Source of the DNA: Croceibacterium_A sp035555595
GTDB lineage: Bacteria; Pseudomonadota; Alphaproteobacteria; Sphingomonadales; Sphingomonadaceae
Reading direction: 5' to 3'
Length of the DNA: 64,000 nt
Assembly: GCA_035555595.1 (NCBI GenBank)
Contig: DATMGK010000078.1
Coordinates: forward strand, 1 to 64,000
Under the pieces are notes generated by a model. That model made no database searches and was not told the origin of the DNA. It saw nothing but the letters and a program-made list of their open reading frames with translations. Position numbers and translations under genes: made by a program. Positions 7,539 through 16,506 of this stretch are shown here, piece after piece; positions within the stretch are counted from its first letter, which is position 1; every line of letters starts with the position of its first letter.

Positions 7539-8223
7539 GCCTCTAGCCGACAACAACGGACGCACCTCCCCTCGCGGAAGTGAGGGGAGCGAGCGGCGCT
7601 GTGTGCTCAGCGGGCGAGTCGCCGCGCGTGACGAACTCGTCCGCCTGGCGCTTTCGCCCGATGGACAGATTCTGCCGGATGCTCTGGCTAAAGCTCCCGG
7701 ACGGGGTGCGTGGATAGGTGAGCCGCGCGCCGTGCTGGAACAGGCATTGGCAAACGGTAAGCTGAAGGCCGCGCTGGCCCGCGCGTTCAAGACCGGTGCG
7801 TTGAATATCCCGGCTGACCTGCCCGATCTGATGGAAAAGGGCCTTCTGCGCGCTTTTCTTGACCGGCTGGGTCTCGAAATGCGCGCCGGTAAGCTTATCT
7901 TGGGTTCGGATCGGATCGCCAATGAGGCGCGGATGGGTAAAGTGGCCGCGCTTTATCATTCCGCCGACGCAGCCGAGGACGGAAGCCGCAAGCTGGATCA
8001 GGCTTTCCGCGTCGGCATGGATGCCGAAGGCACCGAACTTGCTGGCATTCGCCTACCACTGGACCGCACGGCTCTGTCTGTGGCATTGGGCCGCGACAAT
8101 GTCGTCCACCTGGCGTTGGCCGACCGGGCATCAGCCGGACGGGTCGCGCTTCCGATGCGGCGTTTGCTGAATTTTCTGGGAGCGGAACATCCGCCGGACG
8201 CCGGGGCAAGCCACGCGGCCTGA
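7519..8223 (+). CDS. ylxR: YlxR family RNA-binding protein with L7Ae-like C-terminal domain
   Basis: 234 residues. The N-terminal YlxR/DUF448 domain shows RRCVLSGRVAARDELVRLAL and then DALAKAPGRGAWI, where family members have C-x-x-x-x and the P-G-R-G-A-W/Y motif. The C-terminal half (residues about 100-180) looks like an L7Ae/L30e-type domain (LRAFLDRLGLEMRAGKLILG, then AALYHSADAAEDGSRKLDQA). This fused form is standard in alphaproteobacteria and sits between nusA and infB. It probably binds nucleic acid; a precise role is not established. Confidence 0.9.
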   Translation: MRTPHNEPLADNNGRTSPRGSEGSERRCVLSGRVAARDELVRLALSPDGQILPDALAKAPGRGAWIGEPRAVLEQALANGKLKAALARAFKTGALNIPADLPDLMEKGLLRAFLDRLGLEMRAGKLILGSDRIANEARMGKVAALYHSADAAEDGSRKLDQAFRVGMDAEGTELAGIRLPLDRTALSVALGRDNVVHLALADRASAGRVALPMRRLLNFLGAEHPPDAGASHAA

Positions 8224-8275
8224 CCGCGTGCAGAAGCAGGGCGACGTTTGAGATTTGAAGGACTATTGAGAGCAC

Positions 8276-10849
8276 ATGAGCGACAACGAAACCACACCGA
8301 CGCGCACCCGCAAGCCGCTGGGGCTGAAGCGTTCGGTCGATGCCGGCGAGGTCAAGCAGACCTTCAGCCACGGCCGCACCAACAAGGTGGTGGTCGAGGT
8401 GAAGCGTCGTCGTGTGATCGGCAAGCCCGGCGAAGGGCAGGCCTCTGCGCCGGAACCGGTAGTCGAGGCGGCTCCGCCCCCGCCGCCACCTCCTCCGCCC
8501 CCACCCCCGCCGGCGCCCAAGCCTAAGGCTGCCCCGGCTGGCGAAACGCCGCAGGAGCGAGTTGCCCGCCTGCAGCGCGAGGCAGAGGAAGAGCGCCTGC
8601 GCCTTGGCGAGGAAGCGCGCCGCCGCGAAGAGGAAGAGCGCGCTCAGGCAGTCGAGGAAGAGAAGCGCCGGGCCGAGGAAAAGCGCCGCGCTGAAGAGGC
8701 GCGTGCGGCTGAGGCTGAACAGGTCGAACAGGCCGAACCAGAGGTTGTCGCTCCTGCTCCCGCTCCTGAAACTGCGGCAGAGCCGGAAAGTGGCGCTGCC
8801 GAACAGGAGAGCGGCGGAGCGGCTGCCTCGCCCACGCCCGCGCCGCGCCGGTTCACGCCTGTCGAACGGCCGGAGCCCAAGCGGCCGGAGAAGAAGCGGG
8901 AAGATCAGCGCAAGAGCACCCCTGCCGGCCGCAACGATCGTGGTGGAGACAATCGCCGCCAGTCGGGCAAGCTTACCGTAACACGGGCTCTCAACGAGGA
9001 TGAAGGCGCGCGTGCGCGTTCTCTCGCCGCGTTGAAGCGTGCCCGCGAAAAGGAACGGCGCGCCCATTACGCAGGCCAGTCGCAGCCGCGCGAAAAGCAG
9101 GTGCGCGATGTCGTTGTGCCTGAAGCCATCACTGTTCAGGAACTCGCCAATCGCATGGCGGAAAAGGGCGCCGATCTGGTGAAAGCCCTGTTCAACATGG
9201 ACATGATGGTCACCGTCAACCAGACGATTGATCAGGATACGGCGGAACTGCTGGTCGAGGAATTCGGCCACAACATCACCCGCGTTTCCGAAAGCGATAT
9301 CGACATCGACACCACTGAGGATGTCGATGCCGACGATACGATGAAGTCACGTCCGCCGGTTGTGACGATCATGGGCCATGTTGATCACGGCAAGACCAGC
9401 CTGCTCGATGCTCTGCGGGGTACCGGGGTAGTGAAGGGTGAGGCCGGCGGTATCACTCAGCACATCGGTGCCTACCAGATCACCACCAAAGATAAGCACA
9501 AGATCACCGTGCTCGATACGCCGGGCCACCAGGCGTTCACGCAGATGCGCGCTCGCGGTGCGAACGTGACCGACATCGTGGTGCTGGTGGTGGCGGCGGA
9601 CGACGGCATCATGCCGCAGACGATCGAGGCCATCAATCACACCAAGGCTGCTGGCGTGCCGATGATCGTGGCGATCAACAAGATCGACAAGCCGGAAGCC
9701 AATCCGCAGCGCATTCGCGAACGCCTGCTCGAACACGAAGTCGTGGTCGAAGGTATGTCGGGTGACGTGCAGGATGTCGAGGTTTCGGCGAAGACCGGCG
9801 CCGGGCTGGATCAGCTGATCGAAAAGATCCTGCTTCAGGCTGAGTTGATGGAGCTGAAGGCGAACCCGGATCGTGATGCAGAAGCGACCGTGATCGAGGC
9901 GCAACTCGATAAGGGGCGGGGCCCGGTTGCCACCGTGCTGGTCAATCGCGGCACGCTCAAGCGTGGCGACGTGTTCGTTGTCGGCACGGAAAGCGGCCGT
10001 GTACGCGCGCTGGTCGATGACAAGGGTCAGCAGATCAAGGAAGCGGGGCCTTCAACTCCGGTCGAGGTGCTGGGGCTTGGCGGCGTTCCGCAGGCAGGCG
10101 ACCAGCTGACCGTTGTGGAGAATGAGGCGAGGGCGCGTGAAGTCGCGCAATATCGTCAGACCCAGGCCACTGCGAAGCGCACGGCAACAGCGCCGACCAG
10201 TCTCGACGCGATGTTCGCCGGGTTGAAGAGCGACGTGAAGGAGTTCCCGCTCGTCGTTAAAGCCGACGTACAGGGTTCTGTGGAGGCGATCGTTACCGCG
10301 CTTCACAATTTGTCGAACGACGAGATCAAGGTCCGCGTGCTGAATTCAGGCGTGGGCGCGATCACCGAAAGCGACGTGACGCTTGCCTCTGCATCCAAGG
10401 CGCCGATCATCGGCTTCAACGTGCGTCCCAACGCCAAGGCGCGTGAGCTGATCGCGCGGCACAAGGTGGAGATGAAGTACTACGACGTCATCTATCACCT
10501 GACCGAAGAGATCGCGAAGGAGATGGCTGGCGTGCTCGGGCCGCTGCGGGTCGAGAACGTGGTCGGTCGCGCCGAGGTCAAGCAGGTGTTCCCTGCGGGC
10601 AAGCGCGACAAGGCCGCCGGTCTGCTGGTGCTGGAAGGCGCGATCCGCAAGGGTCTTCATGCTCGTCTCACGCGCGACGATGTCATCGTTTCCGCGACGA
10701 CCATTGCCTCGCTTCGCCGCTTCAAGGACGACGTGGACGAAGTTCGTGCCGGTCTGGAATGCGGTGTGGTGCTGGCCGACACCAACGACATCAAGGCGGG
10801 CGATCACCTCGAAGTCTTCGAGGTCGAGGAGCGCGAACGGACGCTGTAA
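8276..10849 (+). CDS. infB: Translation initiation factor IF-2
   Basis: 857 residues. A long low-complexity N-terminal region contains 13 prolines in a row (residues 67-79), a charged helical stretch rich in E-E-A-R-R, and more Pro/Ala. The GTPase follows: G1 GHVDHGKT near residue 366, G3 DTPGH near 414, G4 NKID near 467. The C-terminal domains carry the IF-2 signature region (GVGAITESDVTLASASKAPI) and end near EVFEVEERERTL. IF-2 places fMet-tRNA on the 30S subunit and drives subunit joining. Order ylxR-infB-rbfA supports the call. Confidence 0.97.
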   Translation: MSDNETTPTRTRKPLGLKRSVDAGEVKQTFSHGRTNKVVVEVKRRRVIGKPGEGQASAPEPVVEAAPPPPPPPPPPPPPAPKPKAAPAGETPQERVARLQREAEEERLRLGEEARRREEEERAQAVEEEKRRAEEKRRAEEARAAEAEQVEQAEPEVVAPAPAPETAAEPESGAAEQESGGAAASPTPAPRRFTPVERPEPKRPEKKREDQRKSTPAGRNDRGGDNRRQSGKLTVTRALNEDEGARARSLAALKRAREKERRAHYAGQSQPREKQVRDVVVPEAITVQELANRMAEKGADLVKALFNMDMMVTVNQTIDQDTAELLVEEFGHNITRVSESDIDIDTTEDVDADDTMKSRPPVVTIMGHVDHGKTSLLDALRGTGVVKGEAGGITQHIGAYQITTKDKHKITVLDTPGHQAFTQMRARGANVTDIVVLVVAADDGIMPQTIEAINHTKAAGVPMIVAINKIDKPEANPQRIRERLLEHEVVVEGMSGDVQDVEVSAKTGAGLDQLIEKILLQAELMELKANPDRDAEATVIEAQLDKGRGPVATVLVNRGTLKRGDVFVVGTESGRVRALVDDKGQQIKEAGPSTPVEVLGLGGVPQAGDQLTVVENEARAREVAQYRQTQATAKRTATAPTSLDAMFAGLKSDVKEFPLVVKADVQGSVEAIVTALHNLSNDEIKVRVLNSGVGAITESDVTLASASKAPIIGFNVRPNAKARELIARHKVEMKYYDVIYHLTEEIAKEMAGVLGPLRVENVVGRAEVKQVFPAGKRDKAAGLLVLEGAIRKGLHARLTRDDVIVSATTIASLRRFKDDVDEVRAGLECGVVLADTNDIKAGDHLEVFEVEERERTL

Positions 10850-10852
10850 TCG

Positions 10853-11254
10853 ATGGCGCGTCAGCCTCATTCCGGGGAAGATCAATCCGTTCGCCTGCTC
10901 AAGGTGGGCGAACGGGTTCGCCATGTATTGAGCGAAGTCCTCACGCGCCAGCAGGTGCATGACGATACGCTCAGTGCGCATACCGTGTCTGTTACCGAGG
11001 TGCGGATGTCACCGGACCTGCGGCAGGCGCGGGTCTATGCCAAGCCGCTGCTGGGCGGTGACGAGGAAGAAGTGCTGCAGGCGCTACGCCGAAACACCGC
11101 CTATCTCCAGCGCGAAGTGGCCCAGCGCCTTGGCCTCAAGTTCGCGCCGAAGCTGAAGTTCATGGCTGACGAGAGCTTTGACGAGGCGTTCCGGATCGAT
11201 CGGCTGCTGAACGATCCCCGTGTCATCCGCGATCTGGACGAAGACGAGGCCTGA
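10853..11254 (+). CDS. rbfA: Ribosome-binding factor A
   Basis: 133 residues. The KH-type fold pattern is present: RLLKVGERVRHVLSEVLTRQ, then VSVTEVRMSPDLRQARVYAK, and LGLKFAPKLKFMADESFDEA with the family's K-F-x-x-D segment. RbfA acts in late maturation of 16S rRNA, especially in the cold. It begins three bases after infB ends, so it is in the same transcript. Length is normal for the family. Confidence 0.95.
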   Translation: MARQPHSGEDQSVRLLKVGERVRHVLSEVLTRQQVHDDTLSAHTVSVTEVRMSPDLRQARVYAKPLLGGDEEEVLQALRRNTAYLQREVAQRLGLKFAPKLKFMADESFDEAFRIDRLLNDPRVIRDLDEDEA

Positions 11255-11334
11255 AAGGGCGAGTAATCGCCTGCCCACAGGCTCTGCCGCTACCCTCTAT
11301 CGCCGCGCTTTGCGGCTCCCTATCTGGGGGAGCA

Positions 11335-12075
11335 ATGAACGACACTCTCCTCAATGCGCTCGCGCTGATACCCGCCCTCATCATCGCCATCGTGTTTCAC
11401 GAGGTGGCGCACGGCTGGACGGCGCTGATGCTGGGCGATCCTACCGCTCGGGAACGCAAGCGCCTCAGCCTCAACCCAATTCGCCATGTTGACCCAATCG
11501 GCACGGTCGTCCTGCCCGGCATACTGGCGTTGACCGGCGCTCCGGTGTTCGGTTGGGCCAAACCTGTGCCGGTGAACAAGTGGCGGCTGGACAATCCGCG
11601 CTTTGGCATGATGGCGGTGGCGGCGGCCGGGCCGGGCACCAATCTGATACTGGCAACGATAGGGGCGGCGCTGCTCGGCCTGACCATCCGGTTCACCGCC
11701 ACCAGCCCGGGCGATGCGTCGAATCTGATCAACCTTCTGCTTCAGGGCTATCCGCCTGATCCTGCGACTGGTGCGGGCTTTGCGCTCTATGCGCTGTTTT
11801 TCTTCGTTCTGATCAACATCTTCCTGGCCATGTTCAACCTTCTGCCGATCCCTCCGTTCGATGGGTCGCACATCGTGGAAGGGCTGTTGCCGAAGAAGGC
11901 TGCCCGCACTTACGAGAAGCTGCGCCCCTTCGGATTTCCGCTGCTGTTCCTGCTGCTGTTGGTGATCCCCTACTTCTTCCCCGATCTGGGCATTGTGCAG
12001 CGCGTGGTGCTGCCGCCGGTGCTTTGGGTGCTCCAGCAATATCTGGAAATGGCGGCATGGTTTGTTGGTGGATAA
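11335..12075 (+). CDS. Site-2 protease family (M50) membrane protein
   Basis: 246 residues with several membrane helices. The zinc motif HEVAH lies in the first helix region (IIAIVFHEVAHGWTALMLGD), the second conserved motif is FNLLPIPPFDGSHIVEGLLP near residue 170, where the Asp completes metal binding, and ARERKRLSLNPIRHVDPIGT is typical of the YwhC/S2P-like branch without PDZ domains. Such proteases cut substrates inside the membrane, but the targets of this branch are largely unknown. It starts 80 bases after rbfA and could be the tail of that transcript. Confidence 0.88.
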   Translation: MNDTLLNALALIPALIIAIVFHEVAHGWTALMLGDPTARERKRLSLNPIRHVDPIGTVVLPGILALTGAPVFGWAKPVPVNKWRLDNPRFGMMAVAAAGPGTNLILATIGAALLGLTIRFTATSPGDASNLINLLLQGYPPDPATGAGFALYALFFFVLINIFLAMFNLLPIPPFDGSHIVEGLLPKKAARTYEKLRPFGFPLLFLLLLVIPYFFPDLGIVQRVVLPPVLWVLQQYLEMAAWFVGG

Positions 12076-12078
12076 AAT

Positions 12079-12112
12079 TACCCGGGTATTATTGAAATTA
12101 TCATCCGGGTAT
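12079..12112. promoter_or_regulatory. Two TACCCGGGTA-like palindromes upstream of the DUF2239 gene
   Basis: A perfect 10-base palindrome TACCCGGGTA at 12079-12088 is followed by an imperfect copy, ATCCGGGTAT, at 12103-12112. Their centres are about 23 bases apart, and they lie in an AT-rich stretch just before the DUF2239 ribosome site. Spacing and symmetry suggest a pair of sites for a dimeric repressor covering the promoter. The regulator is not identified in this window. Confidence 0.5.
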
Positions 12113-12140
12113 ATATATCGGCCTCCGAATGGAGGTAACC

Positions 12141-12644
12141 ATGACGCTGACTGTTTTCCTGAAGGATGAAGTTGTCGCACGCGGCGCGCCCGATCAGGTC
12201 GTGCCCCGGATGCGCGAGTTGCAGCCGCTGGCGCGCAGTTCAGATCTGTTGGCTTTCGATGATGAAACCGGACGGCAGATCGATCTTGATCTGAGGCCGG
12301 AGGCTGACGCAACGCCTCGGCCACGCGGGCGTCCGGCGCTTGGCGTCGAAGCGAAGGAGGTGACCTTGCTGCCCCGCCACTGGGAATGGCTTTCGCGTCA
12401 GCGCGGTGGTGCATCCGCGACGCTGCGCAAGCTGGTTGAGGAAGCCTTGCGGAAAGGGCGGACGGCGCGTGACAATCACGATGCCGCCTACCAGTTCCTC
12501 TATGTGATGGCGGGCAACCTGCCGCACTTCGTGGATGCGGTGCGCGAGATGTATGCCGGGAACAAGGTCGGCTACGACCACTTCAGCTATGACTGGCCAC
12601 CCGCGATCCGCGATCACGGCCGTATGTTGGCGTTTCCGGAATGA
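12141..12644 (+). CDS. DUF2239 family protein
   Basis: 167 residues from the ATG at 12141, preceded by GGAGG five bases upstream; an earlier ATG at 12129 overlaps that ribosome site. The sequence follows the DUF2239 pattern: V-V-A-R-G-A-P-D-Q-V near the start, a linker PRPRGRPALGVEAKEVTLLP, PRHWEWLSRQRGGASATLRK, and VREMYAGNKVGYDHFSYDWP. The PRHWEWL...GGASATLRKLVE block looks like a ribbon-helix-helix-type element, so DNA binding is possible, but no function is established. Its stop overlaps the truB start (ATGA). The palindromes upstream suggest its own regulation. Confidence 0.85.
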   Translation: MTLTVFLKDEVVARGAPDQVVPRMRELQPLARSSDLLAFDDETGRQIDLDLRPEADATPRPRGRPALGVEAKEVTLLPRHWEWLSRQRGGASATLRKLVEEALRKGRTARDNHDAAYQFLYVMAGNLPHFVDAVREMYAGNKVGYDHFSYDWPPAIRDHGRMLAFPE

Positions 12645-13660
12645 CACTCGAACCAACCGCCCAGTCACCTTTGTCCCATCCGCATGGATGGCTGGTGCTC
12701 GACAAGCCGCGCGGCCTGGGATCCACCCAGGCCGTTGCGGCGGTCAAGCGAGTGCTGCGCCGTGCAGGATATGGCAAGGTGAAGATCGGCCACGGCGGCA
12801 CACTTGATCCACTGGCCGAAGGCGTGCTGCCGATCGCGCTGGGGGAAGCGACGAAGCTTGCCGGGCGAATGCTCGATGCCAGCAAGACTTATGCCTTCAC
12901 CGTGTCCTTTGGCGAGGAAACGGATACGCTGGACACGGAGGGGCAGGTTGTCGTCACCAGCGCCCATCGCCCCCCGATGGCCGCCGTGGCGGCTATCTGC
13001 GACCATTTTACGGGGGAGATCGAGCAGGTCCCGCCTGCCTATTCCGCGCTGAAGATCGACGGCCGCCGCGCCTATGATCTTGCTCGGGCGGGGGAGGCGG
13101 TGGAGCTGAAAAGCCGCAGAGTGACAATCCACTCGTTGGAGCTATCCGGCCATCATGATGCCCCGCCGATCGCTTCCACTTTTGCCACGCTGGCCGGGCG
13201 TCCGGATGGGCTGGACCCGGCGGCGGTTCCACTGGAACTGGCCGACAGTGTCACGTTGATCGCCCATGTCAGCAAAGGCACTTATATCCGCAGCCTCGCG
13301 CGCGACATTGCCCATGCTCTTGGAACGGTTGGCCATGTCACTTATCTAAGGCGCATCAAGGCCGGTCCGTTCACGGAAACCCGGGCGATTTCACTGGACA
13401 TTCTGGAGGAGATCGGTAACGGCGCGCCCCTTGAAGACCACCTCCTGCCGCTGGAGGCGGGGCTGGACGGTATCCCGGCCTTTGCACTCGATCCGGATAG
13501 CGCGCGGGCGGCCCGTCAGGGCCGGGTCCTATCCGGATTGCCCCATCCCGATGGGCTCTTCCTTGCCAGGGCCGGCAATGTTCCGGTGGCATTGATGGAA
13601 GTGTCGGCGGGGACGGCGAAAGTCGTCCGGGGTTTCAACCTTTCAGATACCGCGGAGTAA
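12641..13660 (+). CDS. truB: tRNA pseudouridine(55) synthase TruB
   Basis: 339 residues. The catalytic aspartate is in KIGHGGTLDPLAEGVLPIAL (about residues 48-67), preceded by GWLVLDKPRGLGSTQAVAAV. Other family blocks are VPPAYSALKIDGRRAYDLAR and SKGTYIRSLARDIAHALG. TruB makes pseudouridine 55 in the T-loop of tRNAs. An insertion with a poorly conserved stretch (residues 165-195) is longer than in E. coli. It overlaps the DUF2239 gene by four bases, and rpsO follows after four bases, the common truB-rpsO-pnp order. Confidence 0.96.
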   Translation: MTLEPTAQSPLSHPHGWLVLDKPRGLGSTQAVAAVKRVLRRAGYGKVKIGHGGTLDPLAEGVLPIALGEATKLAGRMLDASKTYAFTVSFGEETDTLDTEGQVVVTSAHRPPMAAVAAICDHFTGEIEQVPPAYSALKIDGRRAYDLARAGEAVELKSRRVTIHSLELSGHHDAPPIASTFATLAGRPDGLDPAAVPLELADSVTLIAHVSKGTYIRSLARDIAHALGTVGHVTYLRRIKAGPFTETRAISLDILEEIGNGAPLEDHLLPLEAGLDGIPAFALDPDSARAARQGRVLSGLPHPDGLFLARAGNVPVALMEVSAGTAKVVRGFNLSDTAE

Positions 13661-13664
13661 GAGA

Positions 13665-13934
13665 ATGTCGGTTACCGCCGAAAAGAAGACTGAAATCATC
13701 AACGACAACGCCCAGTCCAAGGGCGACACGGGTTCCCCTGAAGTGCAGGTCGCGATCCTCACCGAGCGTATTCGCAACCTGACTGAACACTTCAAGGATC
13801 ACCACAAGGACAATCACTCGCGCCGTGGCCTGCTGATGATGGTCAACAAGCGTCGCAGCCTGTTGGCCTATCTCAAGAAGAAGGATGTGGCGCGGTATAA
13901 CGCGCTGATCCAGAAGCTGGGTCTGCGGAAGTAA
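13665..13934 (+). CDS. rpsO: 30S ribosomal protein S15
   Basis: 89 residues, exactly the usual length. The sequence carries the family signature: NDNAQSKGDTGSPEVQVAIL, then RIRNLTEHFKDHHKDNHSRR and GLLMMVNKRRSLLAYLKKKD. S15 binds the central domain of 16S rRNA early in assembly. The gene lies between truB and pnp and is followed by a strong hairpin. Confidence 0.98.
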   Translation: MSVTAEKKTEIINDNAQSKGDTGSPEVQVAILTERIRNLTEHFKDHHKDNHSRRGLLMMVNKRRSLLAYLKKKDVARYNALIQKLGLRK

Positions 13935-13943
13935 GATTGATAC

Positions 13944-13968
13944 GAAGGGGCCCCTCGCGGGCCGCTTC
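13944..13968 (+). terminator. Hairpin after rpsO, likely terminator or processing site
   Basis: A GC-rich stem, GAAGGGGCCC (13944-13953) pairing with GGGCCGCTTC (13959-13968) with one mismatch, closes a five-base loop ten bases after the rpsO stop. Only a short TTGT follows, so it may act as a partial terminator or as an RNA-processing and stabilising element between rpsO and pnp. Confidence 0.6.
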
Positions 13969-14009
13969 TTGTATTGGGGCAAGGCTCGCAATCCGGCGAG
14001 CATCGCCTT

Positions 14010-14086
14010 GGGGCCAGAAGGCCCCGCACCGGACCGGGACGGCATACCCGGCATGCAGGCCCCGCAGCGCAATCTGGCCCTGCGGG
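14010..14086 (+). promoter_or_regulatory. Structured leader of pnp
   Basis: Two more stems lie just before pnp. GGGGCC/GGCCCC closes an AGAA tetraloop at 14010-14025, and CCCGCAG (14061-14067) pairs with CTGCGGG (14080-14086), 17 bases before the pnp ATG. In E. coli the pnp leader stem-loop is cut by RNase III and then degraded by PNPase as autocontrol. The structures here are in the right place for such control, but that is inference. Confidence 0.4.
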
Positions 14087-14103
14087 TTCACTAAGGAAAA
14101 CAC

Positions 14104-16392
14104 ATGTTCGACACGAAAACCGTATCGCTGGAGTGGGGCGGAAAGACCCTCACTCTGGAAACCGGGCGTATTGCCCGTCAGGCCGATGGCGCCGTTCTGG
14201 CGACTTATGGCGAAACCGTGGTGCTGTGCGCTGTCACCGCCGCGAAGTCAGTGAAAGACGGGCAGGATTTCTTCCCGCTCACCGTTCACTATCAGGAAAA
14301 GTTCTCCGCCGCCGGTCGTATCCCGGGCGGCTTCTTCAAGCGTGAGCGCGGCGCGACCGAAAAGGAAACGCTGACCAGCCGCCTGATCGACCGTCCGATC
14401 CGCCCGCTGTTCCCGGAAGGGTTCTACAACGAGATCAACGTGATCTGTCAGGTTCTTTCCTATGATGGAGAGACCGAGGCCGATATCGTGGCGATGGTTG
14501 CCGCTTCGGCTGCGCTGACCATCAGCGGCGTGCCCTTCATGGGCCCGATCGGCGCCGCGCGCGTGGGCTTCAAGGACGGCGAATACCAGCTGAACCCCAG
14601 CGCCGCCCAGGTGGCCGAAGGCCGTCTCGACCTCGTTGTCGCTGCTACGCAGGACGCGGTGATGATGGTTGAATCCGAAGCCAAGGAACTGACCGAGGAA
14701 GAGATGCTCGGCGCGGTCATGTTCGCGCATGAGGAATCGAAGAAGGTCGTCAACGCGATCATCGATCTGGCCGAACAGGCCGCCAAGGATCCTTGGGAAC
14801 TGAACATTGCCGACAATTCGGCGATGAAGGCGGAGATCAAGAAGCTGATCGGCGATGATGTCGACGCCGCCTACAAATTGACCAGCAAGTCGGCCCGTTC
14901 CGACGCGCTCAACGCTGCGCGTGACAAGGTCAAGGCGCACTTCGAAGGCCAGGACGGCCAGACGGTGATGACCGCGATCAAGCTGACCAAGAAGATCGAG
15001 GCGGATATCGTCCGCACCGCGATCCTCAAGGACGGCGCGCGTATCGACGGGCGTAAGCTCGATCAGGTTCGCCCGATCGAGGCGATGGTCGGCTTCCTGC
15101 CGCGCACGCATGGTTCGGCCCTGTTCACCCGTGGTGAAACGCAAGCGATCTGCACCACCACGCTGGGCACCAAGGACAGCGAGCAGATGATCGACGGCCT
15201 TGATGGCCTGAACTATCAGAGCTTCATGCTGCACTATAACTTCCCGCCCTATTCGGTCGGTGAAGTGGGCCGCTTCGGCGCGCCGGGCCGTCGTGAGATC
15301 GGCCATGGCAAGCTGGCGTGGCGCGCGCTGCATCCGGTGCTGCCGAGCAAGGAAGACTTCCCGTATACGATCCGTATCCTGTCCGACATCACGGAGAGCA
15401 ATGGCTCTTCCTCGATGGCGACGGTCTGCGGCGGCTGTCTGTCCATGATGGATGCGGGCGTGCCGATCGAACGCCCGGTTTCGGGCATCGCGATGGGCCT
15501 GATCCTTGAAGGCAAGGACTTTGCCGTCCTGTCCGACATTCTGGGTGACGAAGATCACCTGGGCGACATGGACTTCAAGGTGGCTGGCACCGAAGCGGGC
15601 ATCACCAGCCTGCAGATGGACATCAAGATCGCCGGTATCACCAAGGAGATCATGGGCAAGGCGCTGGAGCAGGCGAAGGCCGGCCGTGCGCACATCCTGG
15701 GCGAAATGACCAAGGCGCTGGGTTCCGCCCGCACCGAGTTGTCCGCTCACGCCCCGCGCATCGAAACGATGCAGATCGACAAGTCGAAGATCCGCGACGT
15801 GATCGGCACAGGCGGTAAGGTGATCCGCGAGATCGTGGCCGAAACCGGCGCGAAGGTGGACATCGATGACGAAGGCGTGATCAAGATCTCGTCCAGCGAC
15901 ATTGCCCAGATCGAAGCCGCGAAGAAGTGGATTCAGGGCATCGTTGAAGAGGCTGAAGTCGGCAAGATCTATACCGGCAAGGTCGTCAACATCGTCGATT
16001 TCGGTGCTTTCGTGAACTTCATGGGCGGCAAGGACGGCCTCGTCCACGTGTCCGAAATGAAGAACGAGCGTGTCGAGAAGCCGACCGACGTCGTGTCCGA
16101 AGGGCAGGAAGTGAAGGTCAAGGTTCTCGAAGTCGATCAGCGCGGCAAGGTTCGCCTGTCGATGCGCGTGGTCGATCAGGAAACCGGCGAAGAGCTGGAA
16201 GACACCCGCCCGCCGCGCGAACCGCGTGAGCCCCGCGGTGATCGTGGTGGCGACCGTCGCCCGCGTCGTGACGGTGATCGTGGTGGTCGTGGCGGCGATC
16301 GCGGCCCGCGTCGTGACGATCGTCCGCGTCGCGACCGCGACGAAGGTGGCCCGGCTCCGGACCACATTCCGGCGTTCCTCAAGGACGACTGA
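14104..16392 (+). CDS. pnp: Polyribonucleotide nucleotidyltransferase (PNPase)
   Basis: 762 residues. Two RNase PH-type domains are separated by a helical domain; the first starts at GRIARQADGAVLATYGETVV and the second includes FTRGETQAICTTTLGTKDSE and the GDEDHLGDMDFKVAGTEAGI active-site block. The KH domain is at about residues 555-615 (SKIRDVIGTGGKVIREIVAE) and the S1 domain at about 620-690 (YTGKVVNIVDFGAFVNFMGG). A tail of Arg/Gly/Asp repeats (about 700-745) is typical of alphaproteobacteria and may bind RNA or degradosome partners. PNPase degrades RNA 3' to 5' by phosphorolysis. Confidence 0.98.
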   Translation: MFDTKTVSLEWGGKTLTLETGRIARQADGAVLATYGETVVLCAVTAAKSVKDGQDFFPLTVHYQEKFSAAGRIPGGFFKRERGATEKETLTSRLIDRPIRPLFPEGFYNEINVICQVLSYDGETEADIVAMVAASAALTISGVPFMGPIGAARVGFKDGEYQLNPSAAQVAEGRLDLVVAATQDAVMMVESEAKELTEEEMLGAVMFAHEESKKVVNAIIDLAEQAAKDPWELNIADNSAMKAEIKKLIGDDVDAAYKLTSKSARSDALNAARDKVKAHFEGQDGQTVMTAIKLTKKIEADIVRTAILKDGARIDGRKLDQVRPIEAMVGFLPRTHGSALFTRGETQAICTTTLGTKDSEQMIDGLDGLNYQSFMLHYNFPPYSVGEVGRFGAPGRREIGHGKLAWRALHPVLPSKEDFPYTIRILSDITESNGSSSMATVCGGCLSMMDAGVPIERPVSGIAMGLILEGKDFAVLSDILGDEDHLGDMDFKVAGTEAGITSLQMDIKIAGITKEIMGKALEQAKAGRAHILGEMTKALGSARTELSAHAPRIETMQIDKSKIRDVIGTGGKVIREIVAETGAKVDIDDEGVIKISSSDIAQIEAAKKWIQGIVEEAEVGKIYTGKVVNIVDFGAFVNFMGGKDGLVHVSEMKNERVEKPTDVVSEGQEVKVKVLEVDQRGKVRLSMRVVDQETGEELEDTRPPREPREPRGDRGGDRRPRRDGDRGGRGGDRGPRRDDRPRRDRDEGGPAPDHIPAFLKDD

Positions 16393-16417
16393 GAACTGGC
16401 GAAAGCCTGACGAAAAG

Positions 16418-16448
16418 GGCCGTGGGGAGCGATCCCCGCGGCCTTTTT
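16418..16448 (+). terminator. Rho-independent terminator of the rpsO-pnp unit
   Basis: GGCCGTGGGGA (16418-16428) pairs with TCCCCGCGGCC (16433-16443) around a GCGA loop, with one G-T wobble, and is followed at once by TTTTT. It lies 26 bases after the pnp stop. Confidence 0.92.
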
Positions 16449-16506
16449 CTTTCGGACCGTCAGTGGGTGAGGGTGTATTTGCCACCCGAATGTGTAGACC
16501 CGCCCG

